Positions 1 to 8,652 of a DNA stretch of 64,000 nucleotides are shown here, one piece after another (position 1 is the stretch's first letter; each line of letters begins with the position of its first letter). The DNA lies in the NCBI RefSeq assembly GCF_032380655.1, contig NZ_JAWDIY010000008.1, positions 137,036-201,035 of the forward strand. Reading direction: 5' to 3'. Made by a program: the position numbers and the translations under genes. The DNA is from Diplocloster hominis. GTDB lineage: Bacteria > Bacillota > Clostridia > Lachnospirales > Lachnospiraceae. The notes beneath the pieces are model-generated. The model ran no database searches. It saw only the letters and a list, made by a program, of their open reading frames with translations, and was not told where the DNA came from.

Positions 1-696
1 CAGGCGGCGGCCGGTTTTTGCAGAAAGATTTATCCGGATCTGTGCAATGTCGAGTTTGATAGGAATTATCTGGAGGATATTCATTCTTTTGGGTGGGAAA
101 AGAGTGTGTATGACAGATTATTTGAACTGGCGCTGAACTATTTTGAAGGCAGGGAACAGTATGGCTTTTTTTGCCTGTCCTGCTTGTATGAAATTTTCGG
201 ACTACTCTTAAGACATCAGCCCTGGCATTGTATCTCGGAGCAGGAGAAGAGCAAAAGATATTGCAGGGGAAAACGTCTGGAGCGGATTACAGATTATATC
301 GACTGCCACTATACGGAGAAGCTTTTGCTGGAAGAGGTGGCTTCCAGGGAAGGGATTTCCGTTTCCTATGCTTCTCATTTTTTCAAAGATAATCTGGGGA
401 TATCTTTTCAGGAATATCTGACGCTGCTTCGGTTTGAAAAAGCCCGCAGGCTGGTGGAGCAGACCGGTAGGAATATTACGGAAATCAGTCTGGAGTGCGG
501 ATTTTCCGATTGTCGTTATTTGAATGGGATCTATCAAAAACAGTTGGGTTATACCCCGATGGAGTATCGCAGAGCGCATGATACACCTGTACAAAAAAGA
601 AGTACAGGACGATTGATTAACACGCAGAGAATTATTTCTAGGTCTGACAGTATTCAATTGCTTCAACTGATCATGAAAAGAGGTGATTACTTTTAG
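1..696 (+). CDS. AraC family transcriptional regulator, 5' end outside window
   Basis: The reading frame is open from base 1, so the gene starts upstream and the visible part is the C-terminal 231 codons. The last ~100 residues form an AraC/XylS DNA-binding domain with two helix-turn-helix units. The first lies around LLEEVASREGISVSYASHFF. The second ends in the typical signature with GFSDCRYLNGIYQKQLG and TPMEYR. The preceding part has no recognisable sensor domain. GTG at 106 is only an internal candidate and is unlikely to be the true start. The gene lies directly upstream of an esterase, sugar ABC importer and glycosidase unit on the same strand, which makes it the probable local regulator. 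That link is inferred from position. Confidence 0.85.
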   Translation, partial: QAAAGFCRKIYPDLCNVEFDRNYLEDIHSFGWEKSVYDRLFELALNYFEGREQYGFFCLSCLYEIFGLLLRHQPWHCISEQEKSKRYCRGKRLERITDYIDCHYTEKLLLEEVASREGISVSYASHFFKDNLGISFQEYLTLLRFEKARRLVEQTGRNITEISLECGFSDCRYLNGIYQKQLGYTPMEYRRAHDTPVQKRSTGRLINTQRIISRSDSIQLLQLIMKRGDYF

Positions 697-881
697 GGGG
701 AGTATTAAGGTTAAAGGCTTTGCATTGATTTACGCAGTTCAAGAGTTTTAAGATTATGTACTGTTTTGTGGAATTAAAAAAGCTTATTTGTCTGCGGGCC
801 TGAGCAGGATTGTCAATGTGAAACGTAGAGAAGAAGAATAAACTATACCATACATTGTAGTAGAAAGGAGGAAGAAAAAGG

Positions 882-2381
882 ATGGTACAGGTAAAAACCA
901 AACTAGGTATTGTGGAGGGGATTTTTGATGGGGATGAAGAGCATCTGCTTTTTGCAGGGATTCCCTATGCGCAGCCTCCTGTGGGGGAGCTGCGTTTTAG
1001 ACCGCCACAGCGGATGCGGCCATGGCAGGGAGTGAAAAAATGCGGTGCGTTTGGTCCGGCCGCCATGCAGAAAGTGATCGCGATATCGCCAGGTAAGCGA
1101 TGGATGTGCTATGGACAGGAGTTCTTTATATCCGGGCGGGAAGGTGTGAGTGAGGACTGTCTGTATCTGAATTTGTGGCTGCCCGCCGGCGGCCTGGAAC
1201 GTGCAGAAAAGCTGCCGGTGATTGTGATCATCCATGGGGGGAAATTCAACAGCGGAGCGGGAAGCGTGCCGGTGCTGAACGGACGTAATCTGAGTTCAGA
1301 GGGCGTGATTGTTGTCACAGTTAATTATCGTCTCGGTATCTTTGGTTTCCTGGCGCATCCGGAGCTGTCAAGAGAAAGCGAATATCAGGTGTCGGGAAAC
1401 TACGGGATTTTAGACCAAATCGCGGCGCTTCAGTGGGTACAGGAAAATATAGAATGCTTTGGCGGCGATCCCGGCTGTGTCACCATCGCGGGTGAATCGG
1501 CGGGAGCGGGAAGCGTACTGGCACTGTACCAGTCGCCGCTGGCGAAAGGCCTGTTCCACCGGGCTTTTGCCCAAAGCTGTGCGCTTTTTGATGTAAGGGT
1601 TGATATGAGCCGGCAAAGAGAGGTGAATCTGGCGAACAGGGAACGGGAAGGTGAGGAACTGTTACGGAGGGCCGGGGTGTATACTGCGGCAGAGATACGT
1701 GCGATGGCAGCGGAAAAGCTTATGGAACTGACTGGAGAATGGAGCCCCATAATCGATGGTTACCTTCTGCCGGGAGATTACAGGGAAGTGTTTGAGAACC
1801 ACAGTCAGAACGATGTGCCGCTTCTGTTGGGAAGCAATTCGGACGAAGGGGTAATTTTTACTAAACCTCATATGGATGAACCTGGTTTGAAGCAAGAATT
1901 ACAGAGGTTGTACGGAGATAAGGCAAAGGTTGTGGCAGAGCTTTATTTTGACGGGAAAACCGGGATGCCGCACGCTTGGTATCATGAGAGAAGAGACCGG
2001 ATTTTTGAACATAACATGTATGTGTGGTCCGTCCTGCAGTCGCGCTATGGAAAATGTCCCGCTTATCTGTATTATTTTGACAGAGCGGTACCGGAAGTTG
2101 GATTCGGAGCTTTTCATTCGGCAGCTCTTAAATATTTCTATCAGAATCTTACGTGTACAGAAGCGGTCTGGGAGGCTGCTGATTATGAACTGTCGCGCCG
2201 AATGACCCGGTACCTGCTCCAATTTATGCGTTATGGGGATCCAAATGCGCAGGGACTGGAAAGATGGCTGCCATTTTCAGAAAGCCCGGATATGACGATG
2301 GAACTTGGTGAACATGTTGGAATGATTCACCTGCCGCATAAAAAAATGCTGGAAGTATTGACGGATATATATGGGCTGTGA
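882..2381 (+). CDS. Type B carboxylesterase/lipase
   Basis: This 499-aa alpha/beta hydrolase of the carboxylesterase type B family would hydrolyse carboxylic esters. The catalytic serine is visible as Ser206 in GESAGAGS after GGDPGCVTIA. The likely acid is Glu322 in SNSDEGVIF and the likely histidine is His412 in GAFHSAAL. The oxyanion-hole region reads VIIHGGKFNSGAG. No signal peptide is seen, so it is probably cytoplasmic. The start is supported by AAAGGAGG about 10 nt upstream. It precedes a sugar importer and a GH3 enzyme, so it may deacylate imported acylated glycosides; the substrate is not readable from sequence. Confidence 0.9.
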   Translation: MVQVKTKLGIVEGIFDGDEEHLLFAGIPYAQPPVGELRFRPPQRMRPWQGVKKCGAFGPAAMQKVIAISPGKRWMCYGQEFFISGREGVSEDCLYLNLWLPAGGLERAEKLPVIVIIHGGKFNSGAGSVPVLNGRNLSSEGVIVVTVNYRLGIFGFLAHPELSRESEYQVSGNYGILDQIAALQWVQENIECFGGDPGCVTIAGESAGAGSVLALYQSPLAKGLFHRAFAQSCALFDVRVDMSRQREVNLANREREGEELLRRAGVYTAAEIRAMAAEKLMELTGEWSPIIDGYLLPGDYREVFENHSQNDVPLLLGSNSDEGVIFTKPHMDEPGLKQELQRLYGDKAKVVAELYFDGKTGMPHAWYHERRDRIFEHNMYVWSVLQSRYGKCPAYLYYFDRAVPEVGFGAFHSAALKYFYQNLTCTEAVWEAADYELSRRMTRYLLQFMRYGDPNAQGLERWLPFSESPDMTMELGEHVGMIHLPHKKMLEVLTDIYGL

Positions 2382-2516
2382 GCGAAATAGTCTCTGCGGA
2401 TTGAACAGGAAAGTCTGAAAATGAGAGCGTATTTTGCAAAAACTGACAACAATAAATCGGGAAAGACTGTTATAGTACATATAGTTCAGTAAAAAGCCAT
2501 GTAGTGGAAGGGGAAG

Positions 2517-4034
2517 ATGAAAATGGACGATCATAGCGAGGTGCTGTTGAGTTGTAAAGATGTCTGTAAAAACTTTGGAGCTACCCGAGCGCTGATTCAT
2601 GTGGATTTTGAGCTGAGACAGGGCGAGGTCTGCGGACTGATCGGTGAGAACGGCAGCGGCAAATCCACACTGACATCGATTTTTGCCGGTGTACAGCCTC
2701 AGACGAGCGGAGAGCTCTTCCGGGCGGGACAGCCCTACAGACCGGCAAATATGGTGGAGGCACAGAAAGCCGGTGTGGCCATGATAGTACAGGAGGCCGC
2801 CACGCTGCCTACGATTGATGTAGCCAGCAATATCTTTATCGGCAATTATGAGCTGTTCAGCAAGAACGGTCATCTGGATGTGAAAAAAATGCACCGGGAA
2901 GCCGACAAGATTCTGAAAGAGATTGGAGTCGAGGATATCAAAGGTTCTACGCTGCTGGCGGAACTAAATTTTGAGGACCGCAAGATCATAGAGATCGCCC
3001 GTGCCATGTATCTGCAGCCGGAGATCCTGATTATCGACGAGTCGACTACGGCTCTGGCCCAGAAGGGCCGTCAACTGATCTATCATCTGATCGATCAGAT
3101 GCGCAGTGAAAAGAAAGGGGTCATCTTTATCTCACATGATCTGGAGGAGCTGGAAGAGGTCTGTAACAAGATCACCTGTCTGCGTGACGGGGTTCTGGTA
3201 GGGCATCTGGAAGGCGCAGATATCACCACTGCAAATATGCGCCCGTTAATGGTGGGACGCGAGCTGGAGGGCAGTTATTACCGGGAAGACTGGGATGGTT
3301 CCAGCGCCGGCGAGGTGGTACTGGATATCAGACATATCACTTCGGAAAACGGGTATGTCCAAAATTTCAGCATTCAGCTTCACAAAGGCGAGATCCTGGG
3401 CTTCGGCGGTCTGGCGGGCTGCGGAATGCACGAGGTGGGACGCATGATTTTTGGCCTGGACAAGACGGTAACCGGTGAAGTAGTGCATGTACCTTCCGGA
3501 ACGAAGATAACAAAAATCGATGATTCGATCCGGCATAATATAGGTTATGTATCCAAAGACCGTGACAATGAATCCATCATTTTAAATGCCAGCATTCAGA
3601 ACAATACCGTGATGGCCTCATATAAAAAACTTTCCAGGAGAGGGTTCATAGCACCTAAAGCGGAAAGGAGACTGTCCGACAATCAGATCGAAACCATGCG
3701 AACCAAATGTTTGTCAGGTAAACAGTTCTGTAATCAGCTGTCCGGCGGAAATAAGCAGAAGGTAGCCTTTTCTAAATGGTTGGCGGCGGGAAGTGAAATC
3801 TATATCCTGGACTGCCCGACCAGAGGAATTGATATCGGAGTGAAAGCCGCTATGTATCAGCTGATCTATCAGTTCAAGATGGAAGGCAAGGCGATTATTA
3901 TGATTTCCGAAGAGCTGCCGGAACTGATCGGTATGAGCGACAGGATGATTATCATGAAAGAAGGCAGGATCACCGGAGAGGTCACACGAAGCAAAGAAGT
4001 CACGGATACAAAGTTAATAGAGTACATGGTATAA
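2517..4034 (+). CDS. Ribose-type sugar ABC transporter, ATP-binding protein (two NBDs)
   Basis: This is a 505-aa RbsA/MglA-type protein with two fused nucleotide-binding domains. NBD1 has an intact Walker A (GENGSGKST, residues 43-51) and Walker B with Glu (LIIDEST). NBD2 supplies an intact LSGGNKQK signature. The composite site built from these is therefore functional. The other site is degenerate: Walker A2 reads GLAGCGMHE, signature 1 is LNFEDRK, and Walker B2 is ILDCPTRGID with Cys in place of the catalytic Glu. One-site degeneracy is normal in this family, but the Cys is unusual. It is the first gene of the importer operon and is followed 13 nt later by a permease. Confidence 0.93.
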   Translation: MKMDDHSEVLLSCKDVCKNFGATRALIHVDFELRQGEVCGLIGENGSGKSTLTSIFAGVQPQTSGELFRAGQPYRPANMVEAQKAGVAMIVQEAATLPTIDVASNIFIGNYELFSKNGHLDVKKMHREADKILKEIGVEDIKGSTLLAELNFEDRKIIEIARAMYLQPEILIIDESTTALAQKGRQLIYHLIDQMRSEKKGVIFISHDLEELEEVCNKITCLRDGVLVGHLEGADITTANMRPLMVGRELEGSYYREDWDGSSAGEVVLDIRHITSENGYVQNFSIQLHKGEILGFGGLAGCGMHEVGRMIFGLDKTVTGEVVHVPSGTKITKIDDSIRHNIGYVSKDRDNESIILNASIQNNTVMASYKKLSRRGFIAPKAERRLSDNQIETMRTKCLSGKQFCNQLSGGNKQKVAFSKWLAAGSEIYILDCPTRGIDIGVKAAMYQLIYQFKMEGKAIIMISEELPELIGMSDRMIIMKEGRITGEVTRSKEVTDTKLIEYMV

Positions 4035-4047
4035 GGAGGGAAGAACA

Positions 4048-5043
4048 ATGCAGGAATCATCGAATAAGCAGGCGGCAGAGGATTTGATACAGCAGAGCCT
4101 GAATCGAGAGGCAATGAAGAGAGAGCGGTTTACCCAGATTCTTCCTTTTGTTGGAATTATACTTCTGGTTACGTTCTTTACGCTGACGACGGGAGGACGC
4201 TTTGTGGCGGTGGAGAATCTGAAGCTGCTGCTGAACCAGTGCTTTACCATGGCGATCGTGATGGTGGGTGCCATTTTCTTGTATTCCCTCGGGTCTCTGG
4301 ACATGGCCATTGGGCAGGTGCTGGGCGTATCTTCTCTGGTGCTGGCGGTATTATATAATCTGGGACTGCCGATTCTGTTCTGTCTGTTGGCGGGAATCCT
4401 GGTGGCGGTAGGCTTCATGTGCATAACGGCAACGGCGAAGAATTATTTAAAACTAAACCCGTTTATCGCATCTTTGTGTGTATCCAATATCAGTTCGGGG
4501 ATCGTAGTGGCGGTTGCAAAACAAGGTAAGATTACATTCCCATACAGTAAAGCCCCATGGCTGAATAATACGTCTACAAAGGTGCTGGTGCTCATAGCCC
4601 TGATCCTGATCGGCTATGTGTTGTATAACTATACCGGATTCGGAAAGTCTTTGAAAGCCATAGGAGGAAGTCCCGTGGTGGCGCGTATCAGCGGGATTAA
4701 AGTAGAGAAGGTTACCTATCTGGCATACATATTAATTGGTGTTATGATCGGAATTTCGGCTTTGTTCACGGTAGCTAGAAGCGGCGCGGTGGACCCTTCG
4801 GTGGGAAGCAGCATGAACCTGAATGTCATGATTGCGATTGTGCTGGGAGGTTTCCCGCTGTCGGGAGGAGCTAATGCGAGATTTTCAGCTCCGCTGATCG
4901 GTGCGCTGATGGTTACGGTTCTGACCAACGGACTGGCTATGATGGGGCAGGCGAATGCACTGGGGTATGGAATCAAGGGATTGCTCTTTATTATCGTTGT
5001 GGCGCTGACCTATGAGAAGAGTAAAGGGAAGCTGATTGATTAG
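4048..5043 (+). CDS. Sugar ABC transporter permease (RbsC family)
   Basis: This is a 331-aa integral membrane protein with about eight to ten hydrophobic segments after a polar N-terminus. It belongs to the BPD_transp_2 (RbsC) family, typified by VMIAIVLGGFPLSGGANARFSAPLIGAL near the C-terminus. An AAGGAGG site sits 9 nt before the ATG. It would pair with the upstream ATPase and with the second permease at 6,477, probably as a heterodimer, because the operon carries two non-identical permeases around one binding protein. Confidence 0.93.
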   Translation: MQESSNKQAAEDLIQQSLNREAMKRERFTQILPFVGIILLVTFFTLTTGGRFVAVENLKLLLNQCFTMAIVMVGAIFLYSLGSLDMAIGQVLGVSSLVLAVLYNLGLPILFCLLAGILVAVGFMCITATAKNYLKLNPFIASLCVSNISSGIVVAVAKQGKITFPYSKAPWLNNTSTKVLVLIALILIGYVLYNYTGFGKSLKAIGGSPVVARISGIKVEKVTYLAYILIGVMIGISALFTVARSGAVDPSVGSSMNLNVMIAIVLGGFPLSGGANARFSAPLIGALMVTVLTNGLAMMGQANALGYGIKGLLFIIVVALTYEKSKGKLID

Positions 5044-5126
5044 GAGAATTTGGGAGTAAGCGGCTAAAAGACAGCCGCCAAGTGCTCTTAACAAAAAAGT
5101 AAAAATAAGAAAAGGAGAAGAAGAGT

Positions 5127-6407
5127 ATGAAAAAGAAAATGTTGTCCCTGCTGATGGCGGGAGTAATGGTGCTGTCTTTATTTGGATGTGGAAGCAAGGG
5201 AGAAGAGGCTGGAAAGTCCGCTACACAATCAGAGCCCGCTGCGGATACAGGTACGCCGGCGGATAACGCAGATACTGCCGGAGAAAAGGATACGGAAGAT
5301 AAGGGTATCGACGGGAAAACGGAAGGTAAGGACACCTTAAGCGCAGAGGGAATGGGAGGTTATAAGATCGGATTTTTCTATCTGCCGGCATCGGATAAGA
5401 CATCTCAGGCTTTCCGTGACGCATTGGATTACTGTGCGAAGTTGACCAACTGCGAGATGGAATATTATGATATGACCGCGTTTAGCTCAGAAGATATCAG
5501 CACTGCTTTTGAGACATTAGTATCCAATGGATGCGACGGTATCGTCAGCGTTTTGGGTTCGTCTCCGGCGTTATACGAGTATCTGAATGAGAATGAGGTT
5601 TATTATGTAGGGCTGACCCGTTCCTATACGGAAGAACTGGCTAAAGTAGTAGATGCATCGGATTTTTGTGCAGGCTGGGTCGGCGATTTGGGCGGAGAGG
5701 AAGGAGTTAACTTCCAAAACGGGTACGACCTGGCACAGGTGCTGGTAAAAGATGGCTGTAAGAAAATCGCCGTCATAGGGGGCAGCGAGGGTGAGACAAT
5801 GAATGATGAACGTGTGGCCGGAGTGGAAGCTGCTGCCGCCGAAGCAGGAATGGAAGTGTTGGCTACTTACCGTGGAAGCGACGCTGCCACCGGTTTCTCA
5901 GATATTTTGGCAGCCTATGGAAATGATCTGGATGGCATTGCCTGGACCGGCGGCGGTGACCAGGGGGTAGCTGCGATTCAGTCTGCCGGACTGTCCGGAA
6001 AAGTGAAACTGGTCCAGATCGATGCGGCAAGCGAGACCAGAGAGTATATGGAAGCAGGGCTGCTGGCCGGCACGCTGGCCGGAGGTACCACCTATATGAT
6101 GGGCGCTTATATGCAGTTGTTCAACGCCATGTCCGGCGCAGACCGTCTGTTCAATGAAGGATCCAAGATTGTTCCTCAGTTTAACGGCTTCGTAGTAAGC
6201 AGCGTCGATGAGTGGGATCTGGCGGAATATTGTACTATGGGCGAGGTTCCCGGCGGGATATTGCCGGATGAGCTTCTCTCTCTGAATTCCCTGTGCAATC
6301 CGGGTATGAGCGTGGAAGAACGGGAGCAGTTATTAAAGGATTATCAGAATCCGGAATACTGGAATGTTACGGCGATTAACGAACGTGTATCGGCCTATCT
6401 GAAATAA
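5127..6407 (+). CDS. Sugar ABC transporter substrate-binding lipoprotein
   Basis: This 426-aa protein has a lipoprotein signal (MKKKMLSLLMAG then LSLFGC, lipid-modified Cys at about residue 21). An acidic, Thr/Ala/Asp-rich linker follows to about residue 70, then a periplasmic-binding type I fold (YKIGFFYLPASDKTSQAFRDAL, and later KKIAVIGGSEGETMNDERVAG). It delivers a small sugar to the RbsC-type permeases on either side. Placing the binding protein between two permease genes is less common than at the operon start. The ligand cannot be named. Confidence 0.9.
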   Translation: MKKKMLSLLMAGVMVLSLFGCGSKGEEAGKSATQSEPAADTGTPADNADTAGEKDTEDKGIDGKTEGKDTLSAEGMGGYKIGFFYLPASDKTSQAFRDALDYCAKLTNCEMEYYDMTAFSSEDISTAFETLVSNGCDGIVSVLGSSPALYEYLNENEVYYVGLTRSYTEELAKVVDASDFCAGWVGDLGGEEGVNFQNGYDLAQVLVKDGCKKIAVIGGSEGETMNDERVAGVEAAAAEAGMEVLATYRGSDAATGFSDILAAYGNDLDGIAWTGGGDQGVAAIQSAGLSGKVKLVQIDAASETREYMEAGLLAGTLAGGTTYMMGAYMQLFNAMSGADRLFNEGSKIVPQFNGFVVSSVDEWDLAEYCTMGEVPGGILPDELLSLNSLCNPGMSVEEREQLLKDYQNPEYWNVTAINERVSAYLK

Positions 6408-6476
6408 TACAGGTTATCAGTATGCCGCGTGGGGGACGCAAATAGCCCCGGACGGATATGAGATGGAGAATGCAAA

Positions 6477-7475
6477 ATGAAAGAAAAAGCGAAGATATTT
6501 AATTGGTGTAAAGCGTTTGTTCTGCCTCTGGCTGTATGGGCAATCTTTTCAATCATTACTGCGGGACGGTTTGCGACACTGACCAGTATTCTGTCCGTCT
6601 TAAGAACGGCAGTAGTTCCCCTGTTACTGGCCATGACCTTGTCCTTTGGGATGACCATGAACATGTGGAATTTCTCGGCAGGCGCGGTTGTGTATGCATG
6701 CGCCATCTTTGGAGCCATGTTTGCAGGCAAGTTGGATATGGGTATCCCGGGTTTGTGCATATTTTCTATTCTGATCGGGATCATCCTGTGTACGCTGATG
6801 GGAATCCTGTACCGGCAGTTCCGGGTTCCCTGCCTGGTGCTTTCCCTGGGGGTGGCCATGGTGGTGGAGGCTCTGCCCGGCATTTTTATAAAAGACGGTA
6901 CGGGTAAGATCAGTCTGCTGGACGGTTATCTGGGATCTGCGCCCTGGTGTTACATCATTGTGATTCTTATGTTTGCCATATTCGCTTATATTAATAGCTG
7001 CACGACACTGGGCGCAAATATGAGAGCAATCGGGGCAAATATAAAAATTGCGGATAGCGCGGGAATCAATATTGACAAAACGAAGTTTATTTCTTTCGTT
7101 CTTTCCGGGTTATTCCTGGGAGTCGCAGGTATCGTACATATGTCGGCAAATGTATCGGTTACCGGAGTTACGGGTTTTGCTTCTGCAAGTATGATTTTTG
7201 ATGGGATAATGGGAGTATTCGTGGCACAGGTTCTGGCCAGATATATTAATTATAATGTTGCGATTATTATAGGTACCATTACCATCCGTATGCTGAGCGC
7301 CGGCCTGGTTGCCTGTGGTTTCAGCTCTGAGATAAGGGGAATATTGACCGGTGTATTCCTGTTTGTGGTAGTAAGCTACTCTACCAATGCAGGACTGCTT
7401 GAACGGATCCGGTCGCGAAAAAGAATTGCGGAACAAGCGAATGAAGAGTATTCGAAAATAGAAGGAAGAATATAA
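6477..7475 (+). CDS. Sugar ABC transporter permease (RbsC family)
   Basis: This 332-aa multi-spanning membrane protein is the second RbsC-family permease of the operon. The signature region is TTLGANMRAIGANIKIADSAGINIDKTKFISFVLSGLFLG. It is clearly diverged from the permease at 4,048, consistent with a heterodimeric channel. The C-terminus is charged (RSRKRIAEQANEEYSK). A gene for a sugar isomerase-like enzyme follows after 23 nt. Confidence 0.92.
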   Translation: MKEKAKIFNWCKAFVLPLAVWAIFSIITAGRFATLTSILSVLRTAVVPLLLAMTLSFGMTMNMWNFSAGAVVYACAIFGAMFAGKLDMGIPGLCIFSILIGIILCTLMGILYRQFRVPCLVLSLGVAMVVEALPGIFIKDGTGKISLLDGYLGSAPWCYIIVILMFAIFAYINSCTTLGANMRAIGANIKIADSAGINIDKTKFISFVLSGLFLGVAGIVHMSANVSVTGVTGFASASMIFDGIMGVFVAQVLARYINYNVAIIIGTITIRMLSAGLVACGFSSEIRGILTGVFLFVVVSYSTNAGLLERIRSRKRIAEQANEEYSKIEGRI

Positions 7476-7498
7476 AAAAATTAAGGAGGATAACAGAT

Positions 7499-8533
7499 AT
7501 GAAATCAAGATTCAAATTTACAGCAGGTCCATGGAATGTCAATGAAGGGGTGGAGGCCTTTGGACCGGGCGTCCGAGAGACGATAGATCTGGAAGCGAAG
7601 GTGAAGAAGTTTGCTGAGATCGGGTTATCCGGTGTACAGTTTCACGACGATGATGCGGTCCCGGATATGAATAACATGAGTGAAAAACAGATCGTCGACT
7701 ATGCGAAGGACGTGAAGTCTATGCTGGATAAGTACGGTATGACAGCAGAATTCGTAGCCCCCAGACTGTGGATGGATCCCCATACCACGGACGGCGGCTT
7801 TACATCTAACAGCAAAGAGGACTATGAATTTGCCATGTGGCGGGCGAAACGATCCATTGATATCGCGAATGCCCTGGGCGCAAAAAATGTGGTTCTGTGG
7901 CTGGCCAGGGAGGGGACCCTCTGTGCGGAGAGCAAGGACCCGGTGGAGAAGATCGGACAGTTGATTACATCCATCGATGAGATGCTGGCCTATGATCCCA
8001 AGATTAAGATCCTGATTGAATCCAAGCCCAATGAGCCTATCGACCGCAGTTACTGCGGAACCATCGGGCATGTTATGGCAGTTTCCGCCGCATCAAAGGA
8101 TCCATCCCGTGTGGGTGCCGTGCTGGAGTCCGCACATGCGATTCTGGCAGGACTGGATCCGGCCAATGAGATGGCCTTTGCTCTGAAGTTCGGAAAACTG
8201 GGTTCCGTCCATCTGAACGACCAGAACGGCTGCCGCTATGACCAGGATAAGACCTTCGGTTCCGAGAACCTCAGAAACGCTTTTAACCAGATCAAAGTAC
8301 TGTGTGATCATAATTACGGCGCTAACGGCGAGATGGTGGGCCTGGACGTAAAGGCTATGCGTACCCAGAAGCCGGATGATCAATACCGCCATATCCAGAA
8401 TTCCATGAAGCTGGCAATGATGATGGAGCAGAAGGTTGAGAAGTTTGACCGCGCTTTCCAGGCGGAGTGCATTAAGGAACGCAATTACGAGAAACTTGAA
8501 ATGTATGTGATGGAACTGCTGCTAACGGATTGA
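7499..8533 (+). CDS. Xylose-isomerase-like TIM-barrel protein
   Basis: This 344-aa TIM barrel resembles class I xylose isomerase. FHDDD (His49/Asp52) matches the catalytic His/Asp. ESKPNEP (Glu174, Lys176), VLESAH (Glu210, His213) and YDQD (Asp248, Asp250) match the metal and substrate ligands. The ligand normally found in the IDLNGQN segment is changed: here it reads VHLNDQN, with His238 in place of Asp and an extra Asp241. The protein is about 40 residues shorter than classical class I enzymes. It probably interconverts an aldose and a ketose taken up by the preceding importer, but activity on xylose itself is not assured. AAGGAGG lies 8 nt before the ATG. Confidence 0.85.
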   Translation: MKSRFKFTAGPWNVNEGVEAFGPGVRETIDLEAKVKKFAEIGLSGVQFHDDDAVPDMNNMSEKQIVDYAKDVKSMLDKYGMTAEFVAPRLWMDPHTTDGGFTSNSKEDYEFAMWRAKRSIDIANALGAKNVVLWLAREGTLCAESKDPVEKIGQLITSIDEMLAYDPKIKILIESKPNEPIDRSYCGTIGHVMAVSAASKDPSRVGAVLESAHAILAGLDPANEMAFALKFGKLGSVHLNDQNGCRYDQDKTFGSENLRNAFNQIKVLCDHNYGANGEMVGLDVKAMRTQKPDDQYRHIQNSMKLAMMMEQKVEKFDRAFQAECIKERNYEKLEMYVMELLLTD

Positions 8534-8582
8534 TTCTTCTTCCTTTTTGCAGCGGAAGAATATTCTGATTGATACATGATCG

Positions 8583-8613
8583 GGGTGCAGGCATGCAAAG
8601 TGCGCCTGCACCC
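8583..8613 (+). terminator. Hairpin between isomerase and GH3 genes
   Basis: A perfect 10-bp inverted repeat (GGGTGCAGGC / GCCTGCACCC) with an 11-nt loop lies 50 nt after the isomerase stop. The following bases are only moderately T-rich. It may act as a weak terminator or as a processing or stability hairpin before the GH3 gene. Confidence 0.5.
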
Positions 8614-8652
8614 TTCATTTGTATATTTCTAAGACGGAGGGCGATGTATAGT

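Noticed and set aside
8569..8652. Longer N-terminus of the GH3 protein
   Set aside because: It would be translated from within the upstream hairpin and has no ribosome site; the family start aligns with ATG 8,644 or 8,653.
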